This document shows, in pieces, positions 9,763 through 20,391 of a stretch of DNA of 57,371 bases. Positions within the stretch are counted from its first letter, which is position 1; each line of letters begins with the position of its first letter. The notes below the pieces were generated by a model, which saw only the letters and a program-made list of their open reading frames with translations, had not been told where the DNA came from and did no database searches. The translations under genes were made by a program, and so were the position numbers. Source of the DNA: an uncultured bacterium (GTDB taxonomy: Bacteria > Patescibacteriota > Gracilibacteria > Absconditabacterales > Absconditicoccaceae); assembly GCA_903953935.1 (NCBI GenBank), contig CAJBLF010000051.1, positions 1 through 57,371 on the forward strand, read 5' to 3'.

Positions 9763-10971
9763 ATGGAAAATTTTGAAGCTGAGTCATGAATTACGTTTAT
9801 GAAAAAAAAGCAACAATTGGAGGGTCAGGTGCAAGTGTTATTGCAAAAGAGTGATTTTGAGTGAGCTAAAACAAAAATAGATCAAATAGCTATTTTGGAA
9901 ATACGTAGACAAAAATCACAAAATATGTTGTGATTATGAGATGAGGAATATAAGGATGCTTTATTGCTTGATGATCCCATATATCAAGAAGCTGTGGAAC
10001 ATAATAATCAGCAGGTCATACAGCTTTTCAAAACGAGAAAAATTACTCAGGAACAATATGAACAACTCAGAAAACAGCAATATGAAAATCTTTTTAGAGA
10101 AAAGGAGTGAGAGCGTATAGAGACATCAGAAGGTAAAGTTTCTAGAATAACGAAAATATACAAAGTAGAAAACATACTTTCTATGTTGGATATCATACAA
10201 AAAAGATTCGGAGAGGAAAAAAGAGACATGCTAGCGATGCAGATAATGGATTTTCTTGATTCAGACAAAACACCAAAGGAGTTTGATCTATCATATTTAG
10301 AAAACATTGAAACGAAGGTAAGAAATTATCTCATACTTATGAGAAAGGTCGAAAGTAATAGCTTACGATGAATAGAGGAATCTATACATATGCATACTAA
10401 GATAGATCCACAAGAGATAGAAGCACAAAAGACAAAAGATGTACTACTACAGGCACGTAAAGAACATATTGAAACCAAAAGAGCTAGTTTGATAGCTGAG
10501 ATGAATCCTCTAAACGAGGATATGATAGCCAAACAGAAAACATTGTATGCATTATTAGAGAATATGGTAAATAATACGCACAATCATGATCTGTGATTTC
10601 GTAGCGATATATCATTTATGTTTCAATTTGCGAGATTGAAAATGTTTCCAGCAATGGCAGATGGTTTGCCATCAGGTATACCTGCCGAGTTTGTAAAATA
10701 TGTACAAAAATATGGTAAGGGAGATGTAGAGAAAACTCTTGCTACGGTATACTGATTGAGAGACGAAATTCGTCAACTAAAAATACAGATAGATGAGATA
10801 TACAGGAAATTTTTAGTTATAGAGCAAGCACAGGAAGAAGAAAATGTATATATATCAGATAGTTCAGAGGTATTTATTTGAGATTTTATACCTATGCCTA
10901 TCAATAAACTAGCGAGTGAGTGATTGATAGATATGCCATCATATCATATCGTAACCCCAGAGATAGCATAG
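9763..10971 (+). CDS. coiled-coil protein of unknown function
   Basis: 402 aa from ATG 9763 (an in-frame ATG at 9751 is possible) to TAG 10969-10971, with about ten UGA-glycines. The protein is rich in Lys, Glu and Gln with long helical, coiled-coil-prone stretches (KKKQQLEGQVQVLLQKSD; IEAQKTKDVLLQARKEHIET) and no signal peptide. I recognise no enzymatic motif. It is preceded by motif copy R1 and followed after 68 bases by another large unknown protein. Possibly a structural or scaffold protein, but that is a guess. Confidence 0.75.
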
Positions 10972-11039
10972 TTTGTAATATTGTATTATTGGTTCTAACC
11001 CATCAAGCACAAGTATTTTATACTATTATATATTCACAG

Positions 11040-13385
11040 ATGAAAAAAAACACACCTATTTCATTAATTGATCTTAAACAAAAAATCGAATCATTCAAAA
11101 ATGATATCAATAATTTTTCAAAGGAAAATGAAAGTCAGTTGGAACATCAATTGAAAGATATCAAAGATGATGTACAATTTATTCTCTTGGAATCTGCTGA
11201 TAGACAGAATGAAAGAATACAAAGGCGCACCCAAAGAAACGAGGAGATTGAAAAATACAATAAACAAGGGCCTCATAATGCCAAATTGCAATATATAAAA
11301 GATAATACGGAGGAATTTCTGGCTACGATGCGTAAGAAATGATATCCTATAGATGACGCATGAGATATGAATGTTGGGAAAACAAAAAAAAATAGGAATA
11401 AAGTAAATATAATACCAGTTGTGTTTACGCCTAAGCCATTGATTGGTTGAGATAATTATGAATATGTGAGAGAGGTGTTGGAAGGACAAGAACAAGCAAC
11501 AATAGCTGAGCTTACAGAATTATTGGAAATTGCACAGACCAAATCAAGAAATATTTTCGAATATTATACTATGCCATCAGAGTTATTTCAAAAATTAGGT
11601 ATCTCTGTACAAAAGGTCAATTATTCGTTTTTTGCACAAGAGCCCAAAAAAGATAAGATACCAAGAAAGGGTGGTAGTCATGATGGTGGTAGAGATAAGG
11701 TTGATCAAATTCCACCTACCTTCAAGAAAATATGATTACTGATGAAGCATCTTCTGGAAAATAATATTCCCTTCCGTGCAAACAATATCATAGAAGATAA
11801 TAATCAACGATATCAATTTTATTTTTATGATAAGGACATTACTATACTCATTTCTGATGAGGTTTCGGGGAATTGCTTTAGAGATTCAACGTATGCAATC
11901 AAATGAATAGTTCCTGGATTGAGGAATGTAAATAAAGAAGAGCTAAAAAACTACCAAGGGAAGAAAATAGTATATAATGAGAATCGAAATAGAAGAATAG
12001 AGTCGGTATTTACTGATGATCCACAGAATCGACCAGTTATAGGAGAGGAAAAGGACGATATAGCTATTGTTCCCAAAACATTGATCACGGATAGGGCAAC
12101 GTTTATCAGCATCATCAGAGAGCATTTTACACCAGAAACATTCAATGGTGCATCATACAGGAAGTTCGCACAAGAATATAATGCAACACAAGCTAATGAG
12201 TTATTGTTAAATGATACAATATACTGAGCTGTTTCATTGCTGTGATTATGAGGAAAAAAGACAGTTGATGATATCAAAAAAGCTATATTCGAGTTCAAGA
12301 AACCAAAATTGGAGATGCCAAAAGATTCGTATTTTTTTAATGAATATACTAGACAGCATCTATTAGATATTCAATGATGTGAATGATTTGATGCTGAAAA
12401 AATGCTTGGATCTGTTAATTATGCAAGTCGAATAAATGAACTATTGAGGAAAGCATGCAATGAAGAATATGTTGATGCTGTCGTAAATAAATCACCAAAA
12501 GAGAAGAGAGAAAAATTACAAAAATATACTGGGGTAAAAGACATTCCATTGAATGCAAGCAAAATAACTACTATGCTTGGATGATGTGTCAGATGTATAG
12601 ATACTGACTATCAGAAAATGCTCCGAAAGAGGTTTGTGATGTATATAAATCTTAAAGAAATAAATATGCAAGAGTACAAGGATCTACAGAAAGAGATTTT
12701 AGAATATGAAACGAATTGGGAAGATAAGGAATTGCGTCCACATACAAATAAATCAGATAGGAAAGTAAAACAAAGAGAAGAGAATGCTGATATCCAAAAG
12801 ACAGAGAAACCAAAAGAGAAGCAAAAAGTGCTAGTATCAAAGAATGTAAAGAAAGTTCAAGACGATGCACAAAATACTTTGTTGAATGTTTTGAAAGATC
12901 CTATTACCATTGAGACATTCCCACTCCATGTGGTTAAAAGCGTTAAAGTTGTTAGCGAGAATCCATCGTATCGAGTGGTAAAAGCATATAATTGTCCTGT
13001 GGAATTGAGATTATCGAAATTAAGCGTAGGAAATAATGCAGTATTTAAGCCTGGAGACAAGATAGATGTGTTTTGAGTGAGAAAAAACGAGAAGGAGTGA
13101 TATATAATGGTTTCTCCAGAACGAGAGAAGTGAGTTCATAAACTCATAAAATTTCGTGATTCGCATCCTGATAAACTATTAGATGAATGTATTCATGGTG
13201 AGACTTATGATGCAGTAGTGAACAATGTTAGTTGAAAATTTGTTTATGTATCTTTGACAAAGAATTATTCAGGAAGATTGCTTATTCAACAAGGAGAAGA
13301 ATATAAAATAGGGGATATCGTGAAGGTAGTATTTGATGGTATAGGAACTAATCGTCAGGGTAATACATTCATTAAATTGCAGTAA
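11040..13385 (+). CDS. large unknown protein with S1-like C-terminal domain
   Basis: 781 aa from ATG 11040 (MKKNTPISLIDLKQKIESF) to TAA 13383-13385. The N-terminus (about residues 1-110) is coiled coil. The middle is unrecognised and includes a lysine-rich, disordered stretch (KQREENADIQKTEKPKEKQK) near residue 590. The last 60 residues, GETYDAVVNNVSGKFVYVSL then GRLLIQQGEEYKIGDIVKVV, follow the S1/OB-fold RNA-binding pattern. An RNA-related role is therefore possible. UGA-glycine occurs throughout. No close family is recognised. Confidence 0.7.
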
Positions 13386-13413
13386 TATTTTTTATCTCCT
13401 ATGATTGAAAGCA

Positions 13414-13590
13414 ATGAAAAAACAAACTTCTTCTAATGATATATCTTCTGAAAACGAGATAATTCTAACTACTTCAAAACAAAAACTCAAAAACAAAAAA
13501 ATATATTTTGATTCTAACGGGACCCATATCGAGATCGGCTACGATGACGAAACTGGTGTTGGTTTTGTTGAAATCATAGATAATAACTAA
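13414..13590 (+). CDS. small acidic protein of unknown function
   Basis: 58 aa from ATG 13414 (MKKQTSSNDISSENEI) to TAA 13588-13590. A TTG at 13405 would add three residues. The C-terminal half alternates hydrophobic and acidic residues (KIYFDSNGTHIEIGYDDETG), suggesting a small beta-rich fold. It contains no UGA, which is unremarkable at this length. It lies 28 bases after the preceding gene and 24 bases before the next one on the same strand, so it is probably co-transcribed. Confidence 0.6.
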   Translation: MKKQTSSNDISSENEIILTTSKQKLKNKKIYFDSNGTHIEIGYDDETGVGFVEIIDNN

Positions 13591-13614
13591 AATTTATTCA
13601 TTATTCATAAAAAA

Positions 13615-14238
13615 ATGACTGACATAAACAATCTACGTAATCAAGATGTAGAAGATTGTGGAGATAATACACCTTACCATGTAAGAGTTCAGAATCATGA
13701 AATGGTCGATGTATTGGATGATGATTTCTATGATATATTCTCTCTCAATCAATGATTGCTCTTTCATATGGTTACTTCTTGTGAACCCACACAATACATA
13801 GTATACAAAAATGCTCAACCTATTGCGTTCGTATATAGTAGATCACATTCTTCTTGTACAGTGTGAAATACAGTTATATTTGATAGCTCAGATTTTATGG
13901 TGGATCCGAACATTGAAAATATGACAGAGCATATCTCAAGGAGATTGCAACAATCAATACCACAAGAAGAAAGAGAAAAAATAGAAGAGCTGATAAAATA
14001 TTATGATACCGTTAGACAAGAAAAAAGTAAAACATCAAAATATTTGAAGGCAGCAGAATTTATTAACACCTGTAAAACAACTTCATGGACCGATATGTAC
14101 GCGCAGCTTATTAATCGGTATATACAAAAAACATGAGCAGATACTATATGAGCATTGGATGGTTTTGATGCTTTGTTGAGTGAAATGCCGAAGGAAGAGA
14201 TTCGTGCTATAGAATCAAAATTACAAAATAAAATATAA
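13615..14238 (+). CDS. unknown protein
   Basis: 207 aa from ATG 13615 (MTDINNLRNQDVEDCGDNTP) to TAA 14236-14238, with three UGA-glycines. The N-terminal half looks alpha/beta (YIVYKNAQPIAFVYSRSHSS); the C-terminal half is helical (EHISRRLQQSIPQEEREKIE). No signal peptide, membrane segment or known motif is visible. It belongs to a run of same-strand unknown genes from 9.8 to 16.9 kb. Confidence 0.7.
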
Positions 14239-14291
14239 CAATAAAAATATATTTTGAATAACAATATTTTATCATTTTTTTAAAAATACTC

Positions 14292-16091
14292 ATGACAGAA
14301 AAGATTATCAGTACGGAAATAACTGAAAAAGGTCCTGATCAATGAATGGAAAATAAGATATTACATACGCAAATAGAACTGCAGGATATTATGACCTTGG
14401 TAGAGAAGCTATGAGAAGAATGAAGACAAGTATTTCTTCATAATTTATCTCAACAAGAGAATCTCTCTGAAAATGTTTTCAATCTTTTGATTAAACATAT
14501 TGATTCAAAAATATTGTTTAATCTATGTAACAATATAGCAGTATCATGAAATATTTTGGACACAATTGTTCAGAAGATTATAGGGATTGCTCAAGGTACA
14601 GAGCAAATTCCATGGGTGATAGAAAGCAATGAAGTATATTACGTTGAAGAAGAAGATGAAGAATGAGGAGTTTTTATAGTAAATGACACTAGTCCATATA
14701 TAGAATGTATACTCAAAAATATTCATCTACGTACCCAAGATATAGAAAATATAATGAATGTTTTTCAGTGATCTATGAATCATTGGTTTCAAGTAAATAT
14801 ATGTTCAAATCCCAATACGCCATCATGGATTTTGGAAAAAATGTACGAAATGAATCCTCATAATCTAATGGATGTGGTATTTGATAATCCTAATCTCTCC
14901 GAGACTTGCAGGATAAAGATACAGGCAATAAAGAATCAAAACCATGAGAAGAATAAAATTAAGCAACATATTGAGGATATTAAGGAAAAACATCCTGAGC
15001 TGGATATATATCAGATATTAGCGTATTATGAAAATAAAAAAGATAAGGAAACATCCTTATTGATAGCTGGATATCTATATAATTATAATCTTGGGCATTT
15101 TAGATATTGATCAAAAATACATCATGAGAAATTACAATTAAAGCTCAAATTGGCACAAAAATATGCTATGTCAGAAGAATGTAAACTTAGAATACTATAT
15201 GATATGATAGGAGAGAGTATAGTGAATGATTGATCGCTAATGATATATGAAAAATTTGACGATGATCCGATATATATAACTATCCCTGAAGCAGAAGAAA
15301 AATATGGAGTCAAAATAGATCAGGAGCATATAAAAATAGTATGTCAGGATATTTTAAAAGAAATGCTCTGACGAACTAGCCCGCAGTTCAAAGATATAGA
15401 AAATGCTTATACATTTGCTCAAAATATGGATATAGAAATTCCAGACATCAATACACAATATTATATAAAAGCACGTATGTCTGTTATAAACAATAGAAGA
15501 AGTAATCGTTTTACCACAAACGACATGTCAGAGCATTTCAAAAAGTTATTAGAACTAATGGTAGAAAACAAAAGAATGTTTTCTGTGTCAGAGGTAGAAA
15601 ATTACGTACAAGATATGAATACATTCATATTCCCTATTTGAGGGGTTAACGATATATTTGAGGTGATTACAAAATTAGAGTTATCCGAGGAGTTTACTCA
15701 TGATATAGTTATCAAAGAATTAAAGAAATGTTTCAGATACAATCACAAAAAATGAAAATTATTGATACAGAGATTTGCTATTGATCCGGAAGAACTCATA
15801 CAAATCATAATAGGTTTAAAAGAAACATCAGGTGGTGAAGAAACAGATGAATGTGGTTGGTGTTTTGCAATGGATAAAGACTCTTCTCTGGAATATTGTT
15901 TGGATACATATGGAATAGATCATGATAAGGTGATACCATATATGATTGATGATATCAAAAGAGAACTTATCGAAGATATACAAAAAAAAGACTATGATAG
16001 GGCACAAACCATTATAGATAAGTACACTGTTTGGGCAAACTGAATGTTTGATGAACAAAGCGAGGTGCTTACTATATTAACCAATAAATAA
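14292..16091 (+). CDS. unknown helical-repeat protein, possibly LRV-like
   Basis: 599 aa from ATG 14292 to TAA 16089-16091, with about nine UGA-glycines. The segment near residues 165-205, VNICSNPNTPSWILEKMYEM followed by DVVFDNPNLSETCRIKI, has the 'NPNTP..L..L' rhythm of leucine-rich variant (LRV) repeats, and an earlier stretch (NLSQQENLSENVFNLLIKHI) fits the same style. The rest is helical and acidic with no signal peptide. Such repeats mediate protein binding; nothing points to an enzymatic role. The repeat call is tentative. Confidence 0.6.
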
Positions 16092-16119
16092 GGTTTTTTA
16101 TATTTTTATATACCAAAAC

Positions 16120-16878
16120 ATGACAGAAATAATCGATTGAATAGATCAGACTACAGAAAATGGAGAAGAAACAAAAACAAATCATATCCAACAAAATACA
16201 TGACCTACAATTCTTTGAGCCTTAGCAGCAGAACAACAAGACGAATCCAAAGAGAAGATACAATTGCCCAATGTTATCATCTGCCGTAGATATGGATCTG
16301 ATAGGTCAAATGATATGGCAGCATTAGAGAAGGATCTTCCAGAAATTTTGAGTAATGTTACCTATATTAATACTCCATGAAAGGTAGTGAATTATCTCAA
16401 ATCTGATGTCAAAAACATTGTGTTTGTTGGACAGTATTTCGATTGTGATATGAAAGGAACGGATGTTGCTGCAGCAGTAAAAAAAGTGGGACGGGATAGT
16501 GAAGTCATATTATTGACCTCTATAGATATGTATCCTTATCAGTTGTGAGATTGTGATCATTACTATCAAACAAGTAAATCATTCAATGTACCAGATGGGG
16601 CAAGAATGATTGTAGATCATCTCAAAAGTAGAATACATATTTCTACCAAAAAAGAACAAGTACCACCGACAGAGGATGTGCTTGAGGAAAAATTAGAACT
16701 TTTACATATGTGTTTAGTGCCTTCACAAGTACCTACTCAACTTCCCAAAGAATTATCAATGTATACGGAAGCGTTTGAACTATTTAAACAAACGACAAAG
16801 GGATGTGGTGATTCGTTTGATGATACCTATGTCGAAGCATTGAGAAAATTTCGTGATATCTTATTAGAAAACATATAA
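16120..16878 (+). CDS. degenerate receiver-like (CheY-fold) protein
   Basis: 252 aa from ATG 16120 to TAA 16876-16878. Residues about 50-170 suggest a receiver fold: a first strand PNVIICRRYGSD, a strand ending NIVFVGQYFDCDMKGTDVAA where an Asp could be the phosphoacceptor, EVILLTSIDMYP with the usual Thr/Ser, and YQTSKSFNVPDGA with a Lys. The acidic pair normally after strand 1 is absent, so phosphorylation is doubtful. An N-terminal 45-residue low-complexity stretch and a C-terminal helical tail flank it. No histidine kinase is seen nearby. Confidence 0.5.
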
Positions 16879-16900
16879 TACAATACCTAACCTAGAGAGA

Positions 16901-16932
16901 AACTCTTCCATAGAAATATGGGAGAGTTTTTT
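16901..16932 (+). terminator. intrinsic terminator
   Basis: AACTCTTCC (16901-16909) pairs with GGGAGAGTT (16920-16928), continuing into a T run, 22 bases after the receiver-like gene. Confidence 0.85.
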
Positions 16933-16936
16933 GGTC

Positions 16937-17016
16937 TTGTTGGTGGTGTACAACAACAGTATTTACTAGGTAAGTATTGATATATTATTAAATATCATTA
17001 AAAAACAAAATGTCAA
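16937..17016 (+). promoter_or_regulatory. copy R2 of the six-copy upstream motif
   Basis: TTGTTG-N8-CAACAA (16937-16956) is followed by GTATTTACTAGGTAAGTA and TTGATA (16977-16982), with GTCAA 35 bases after TTGATA begins. The radical SAM gene starts at 17074, 92 bases after TTGATA ends. Only two bases or so differ from the 20.4 kb copy over the central block, so this non-coding sequence is under selection or recently copied. Confidence 0.6.
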
Positions 17017-17073
17017 CAAAAATAAAAAACAAAGCAAACATATCATAAAATTTTTATCTATATATTATAATAT

Positions 17074-18468
17074 ATGGATCTAATTCAGCCAAGACATTCT
17101 TATGCAGACGAAACAGCTCAATGACAGATTTATACCAATACGTCATTATGGACAATATGAGCTATGCTTAATAATGCAGGAATACCTATCTCTTTGCATG
17201 ATGAGAATATTAGACCAACAACAACATTAGATTCAAATATTGTAGGAATAAATCTGCTTTGAGCACCATATATTCCAGTAGCTAGAGAAATGATACAGAG
17301 ACTAAGAAAACAATTTTGAAATGAATTGCTTTTTGTTCTTGGGGGACAGGTTCTTACGCAAAAGAAATCAAAAACGTGAAAGATACTCTGACTGGATGAT
17401 ATTCAGTTTAAAAAAATATTTTGAGAAAATGTAAAAAATGGTATGAAATCAGGTGTTTTAGAAAATATTTTTCATGCAAGGTATCTTACGACAGCTCCCA
17501 ACATTTCATTAATCCCTATATATAAAAAACTGTCTGATGCAGATTTTCTGAGATATTTTTCAGGAGAAATTTCTTTGTATGTGTCTCAGGGATGTAAATT
17601 TACCTGTGATTTTTGTGCTGCCGAAAAAAACCAGAAGGAAATATATAGAGACGAAAATCTTATTTGTAAGGATCTTCTCTATATTGTTACAAGATTACAG
17701 GATCTAGGAAAAAATCACTTAGATATCTATATGTCCAATCTTGATGTCTTCCAGTCTCCAGAACAGTTGGAATGATTTGCTGATATGATGGTGAACCTCA
17801 AAAGAAATATACCAGGATTTACTTGTTCTTCTTTTACCTTTAATCTTCGTGGACTTGCTGGGACGGAATCGTTTGTTGATCTGAATATCAATCATCCTAA
17901 AATATTGGAAAAACTAGTTGAAGCTGGTTTCAATACCGTCGGATATGGAGTGGATGGTATGTGACCTGATGTTTGGAAGGGGATTAAGAAGCCACAGAAT
18001 AATGAAAAAAATATTCTGGATGCTATTCGCATTTCGAAAGAAAAATACAATATCACTCCAGAATTACTCATGGTTTTTGGTCATGTGGGTGTAGATACTG
18101 AGCAAAGTTTGAGACATGCCTACGATTTTGTAGAAGCAATGGTGAATACATATGGTGCAGTGCCTAGACCACATATAGCTAAGCAATTCATTCCTGGAAA
18201 CGATGGACGAAGTAATCATAGATTTCAAAAAGAAGTTAGTATGCTTATAGAGAATCCGATATTATTTCAATCACTAGATTTTACAGCATTGGCAAGTACA
18301 TTAACACATCCAGATAATGAGTTTAGAGATATGGTAAATTACTATTATCTAGAAATGTGTAAACTTCCAGGAAACATTACGCGTCCGATTATTCCCTATG
18401 ATATATGAGATACCCAAGAAATTATCCAGCAAAAAAAGAAAAAAAATATAGGAAAATTCGATAGATAA
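17074..18468 (+). CDS. radical SAM protein, probably B12-binding type
   Basis: 464 aa from ATG 17074 to TAA 18466-18468. The radical SAM cluster motif CX3CX2C is clear near residue 175 (CKFTCDFCAAEKNQKE) and should bind a 4Fe-4S cluster. The preceding 150 residues (SLWTIGAMLNNAGIPI; FGNELLFVLGGQ) follow the layout of the N-terminal cobalamin-binding-like domain of MiaB/BchE-type proteins, although no DxHxxG is visible, so B12 may not bind. Downstream GYGVDGMGPDVWKGIKK fits the barrel. UGA encodes glycine many times. It stands alone behind motif R2. Reaction unknown. Confidence 0.8.
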
Positions 18469-18522
18469 GAAGTCAAATAAAAAATAGTATACCTAAACAA
18501 TAAAACAAAAAAAGGAGGAACT

Positions 18523-18783
18523 ATGAAGAGTATAATAATAAAGTTTGCTATAATGATTGCATTTGTTTCTTTGTTGATAGCGATAGGGGCATATTCGCCT
18601 CCATCTGATGAAAACAATGCCAAAATAGCGATAAGGTCAAAGGTTGATAAGTGTGTGAGAGTTGTGAAAATATCAACTCAATTCAATGGAATTGCCCATT
18701 ATGTAGCGATAGACAGCGCATATACTATCTATATGTTCAGTGTTACTCCCATCGGCAGTATATCACAAACAGGTCAGAAGTAA
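18523..18783 (+). CDS. small secreted or membrane-anchored protein, no UGA-Gly
   Basis: 86 aa from ATG 18523 to TAA 18781-18783. A strong Shine-Dalgarno sequence, AAAGGAGG, ends 5 bases before the start. The first 25 residues are hydrophobic (IIIKFAIMIAFVSLLIAIGA), a signal peptide or anchor; the remaining 60 are unrecognised (KVDKCVRVVKISTQFNGIAH). All glycines use GGN. It is the first of four short UGA-free genes between 18.5 and 21.4 kb, each closed by a strong terminator. Its strong ribosome binding site differs from the other three, which lack one. Confidence 0.7.
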   Translation: MKSIIIKFAIMIAFVSLLIAIGAYSPPSDENNAKIAIRSKVDKCVRVVKISTQFNGIAHYVAIDSAYTIYMFSVTPIGSISQTGQK

Positions 18784-18801
18784 AAAGAGAAAAGGTAGTG
18801 G

Positions 18802-18829
18802 TGCTTAGGTATATCCTAGGCATTTTTTT
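18802..18829 (+). terminator. intrinsic terminator
   Basis: TGCTTAGG-tatat-CCTAGGCA followed by seven Ts, 18 bases after the stop of the small secreted-protein gene. Confidence 0.9.
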
Positions 18830-18889
18830 AATTGAGATATAACAAAAAAACGAAATGGAGTAGTGTCTTTTTGTGCTATAGAAATTATA

Positions 18890-18969
18890 TTGTTGTAAAT
18901 TTCTGACAACATGTTTTGTTAGGTAAGTATTGATATTTAGCTATTAATATATAAAATAAAAAATGTCAA
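18890..18969 (+). promoter_or_regulatory. copy R3 of the six-copy upstream motif
   Basis: TTGTTG-N11-CAACA, then an 18-base block sharing TAGGTAAGTA with the other copies, then TTGATA (18930-18935), with GTCAA exactly 35 bases after TTGATA begins. The gene at 19016 starts 80 bases after TTGATA. A -10-like TAAAAT lies 16 bases after TTGATA. Confidence 0.6.
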
Positions 18970-19015
18970 TGTGGATAATTAAAAAATAATTACTAATCAT
19001 ATAAATCGCTACCCT

Positions 19016-19441
19016 ATGAAACATGTACGCGGAATCGTTAAGCACTACGACAGAGAGTTTATCTTTGAGGTCGGAATGCACGTTGCAAACACAACGGACC
19101 AGTTATGTATGGAACAGCTGGAATATTATCAGAAATATGCTGGTAAGATACCATCGATGCCACACATAGAACTGGAAATTATTACTTTACCATCAGAGAC
19201 TGTAGGTATTGAATTACACATACATCCCGTAAATGACAAAAATTTTGTTTGTTGGACGGGACATGTGCCGGATGATACCAAAGCTTCTTGGGTATTTAGA
19301 CTTTGGTGTTTGGGTTCGATTTATACAGTATTGACCGGGATACCATTTGAAAAATACCTGTTCGATGGTGATATCAAGGGCGATTCTGATGCTTTTGAAT
19401 CTGCATTGGCACAAGAGTTTCATCTGATCTACATTGATTAG
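19016..19441 (+). CDS. unknown protein, foreign-looking, no UGA-Gly
   Basis: 141 aa from ATG 19016 (MKHVRGIVKHYDREFIFEVG) to TAG 19439-19441. All nine or so glycines use GGN, and codon choice (CGC, CGG, GCG, CAC) is richer in G+C than in the flanking genes. There is no signal peptide. The sequence looks like a small alpha/beta cytoplasmic protein (IPSMPHIELEIITLPSETVG; FVCWTGHVPDDT). No family recognised. It has its own motif copy (R3) and its own terminator, so it is a single-gene transcription unit. Confidence 0.75.
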   Translation: MKHVRGIVKHYDREFIFEVGMHVANTTDQLCMEQLEYYQKYAGKIPSMPHIELEIITLPSETVGIELHIHPVNDKNFVCWTGHVPDDTKASWVFRLWCLGSIYTVLTGIPFEKYLFDGDIKGDSDAFESALAQEFHLIYID

Positions 19442-19508
19442 TGGGGTAATGTTTTCATGTGTTGATATGACAAACCAATGAAAACAGGATACCTACTATC
19501 CAATAATA

Positions 19509-19542
19509 AACTGACATCGTATTTCTTTGTCAGTTTTTTTTT
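19509..19542 (+). terminator. intrinsic terminator
   Basis: AACTGACA (19509-19516) pairs with TGTCAGTT (19528-19535), running into about nine Ts. It closes the gene ending at 19441. Confidence 0.9.
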
Positions 19543-19582
19543 ATAGAGCAAAAAAACTTATTACATGGTTTTTGAATGTCTA

Positions 19583-19677
19583 TTGTTGGTTCTTTCAAAC
19601 AACAGTATTTGCTAGGTAAGTATTGATATTTGTCGTTTTTTTGATATATAAAATATATACAAAAACAAAAAAGTCAA
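19583..19677 (+). promoter_or_regulatory. copy R4 of the six-copy upstream motif
   Basis: TTGTTGG-N7-CAAACAA is followed by GTATTTGCTAGGTAAGTA and TTGATA (19623-19628); 18 bases later comes TATAAA, a good -10, and GTCAA lies 50 bases after TTGATA begins. The start codon is at 19693. About 95 bases here are nearly identical to the region before 20523 (R5), a recent duplication or gene-conversion pair. Confidence 0.65.
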
Positions 19678-19692
19678 GTAAACAAAAAAGTT

Positions 19693-20298
19693 ATGAAAAA
19701 ATTATTCGTAATGATGATCAGTGTTATGATCATAAGCATGGTTTCTGCACAAGAAATTAAGACCAATTGGCAACTTTCCGATGTAAGCTTTAGTGCGGGA
19801 AAGGGTGCATTAACCTCTGGATTTGATACCCGTTTTGATTTTTCCAACAATAAAAACGGCGTCTTATTTTTACAAGCAAACAATGATCGTGCAACTATCA
19901 ATATGGGAAAAAAATTTGGTAATTTCCAATTGATTGAAAGTATAGGAGTATTTAAGAATATACCTTGGACGGGACCTATGTTACTCTATCAATTGGGACC
20001 ATTTGATTTCATTGTGTGGAATGGTGTAGGTTTCGCTAAGACCAAGGAATTATTAGCTCCTAGTTATAAACCACAGTTTTTCTTTTCCTATGAGGGAATG
20101 GGAGTGACAATAAAGAAAAACAATAAATTGAGTGCTGCAGTTATGTGGTTCGGTAAAGAAAAACCAAATTGGTTTGTATCGTACAAGAGAACACTGTCTG
20201 TAGGAGAAAAGTCAAAGTTCTTCGGTGAAGTTACCTACAACTATAATCTCAAAATCCCAATGTTCGTTTTGGGATACAGTATGAAGTTAAATCGATAA
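19693..20298 (+). CDS. predicted outer-membrane beta-barrel-like secreted protein, no UGA-Gly
   Basis: 201 aa from ATG 19693 to TAA 20296-20298. It starts with a signal peptide (MKKLFVMMISVMIISMVSAQ), with likely cleavage after SA and Gln at +1, a pattern common in Bacteroidota. The mature part alternates polar and hydrophobic residues (KKFGNFQLIESIGVFKNIPW; KSKFFGEVTYNYNLKIPMFV) and ends in a beta-strand, like small outer-membrane barrels. No glycine uses UGA and no Shine-Dalgarno is visible, unlike native neighbours. It has its own promoter motif and terminator. CPR bacteria are thought to lack an outer membrane, so the protein's location is puzzling. Confidence 0.75.
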   Translation: MKKLFVMMISVMIISMVSAQEIKTNWQLSDVSFSAGKGALTSGFDTRFDFSNNKNGVLFLQANNDRATINMGKKFGNFQLIESIGVFKNIPWTGPMLLYQLGPFDFIVWNGVGFAKTKELLAPSYKPQFFFSYEGMGVTIKKNNKLSAAVMWFGKEKPNWFVSYKRTLSVGEKSKFFGEVTYNYNLKIPMFVLGYSMKLNR

Positions 20299-20321
20299 TT
20301 GTTATTAGTAATTGTTAGTAT

Positions 20322-20351
20322 CTTCCTCGGTATATCCGGGGAAGTTTTTTT
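20322..20351 (+). terminator. intrinsic terminator
   Basis: CTTCCTCGG-tatat-CCGGGGAAG then seven Ts, 23 bases after the stop codon. Nearly the same terminator follows the next gene at 21398, so the two cassettes share promoter and terminator sequences. Confidence 0.95.
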
Positions 20352-20391
20352 ATAGAGCAAACATAGTGATTACATGGTTTTTGGATGTCTA

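Noticed and set aside
12652-13060. Minus-strand frames opposite the S1-like protein
   Set aside because: They are shadows of the 781-aa plus-strand gene and lack family features.
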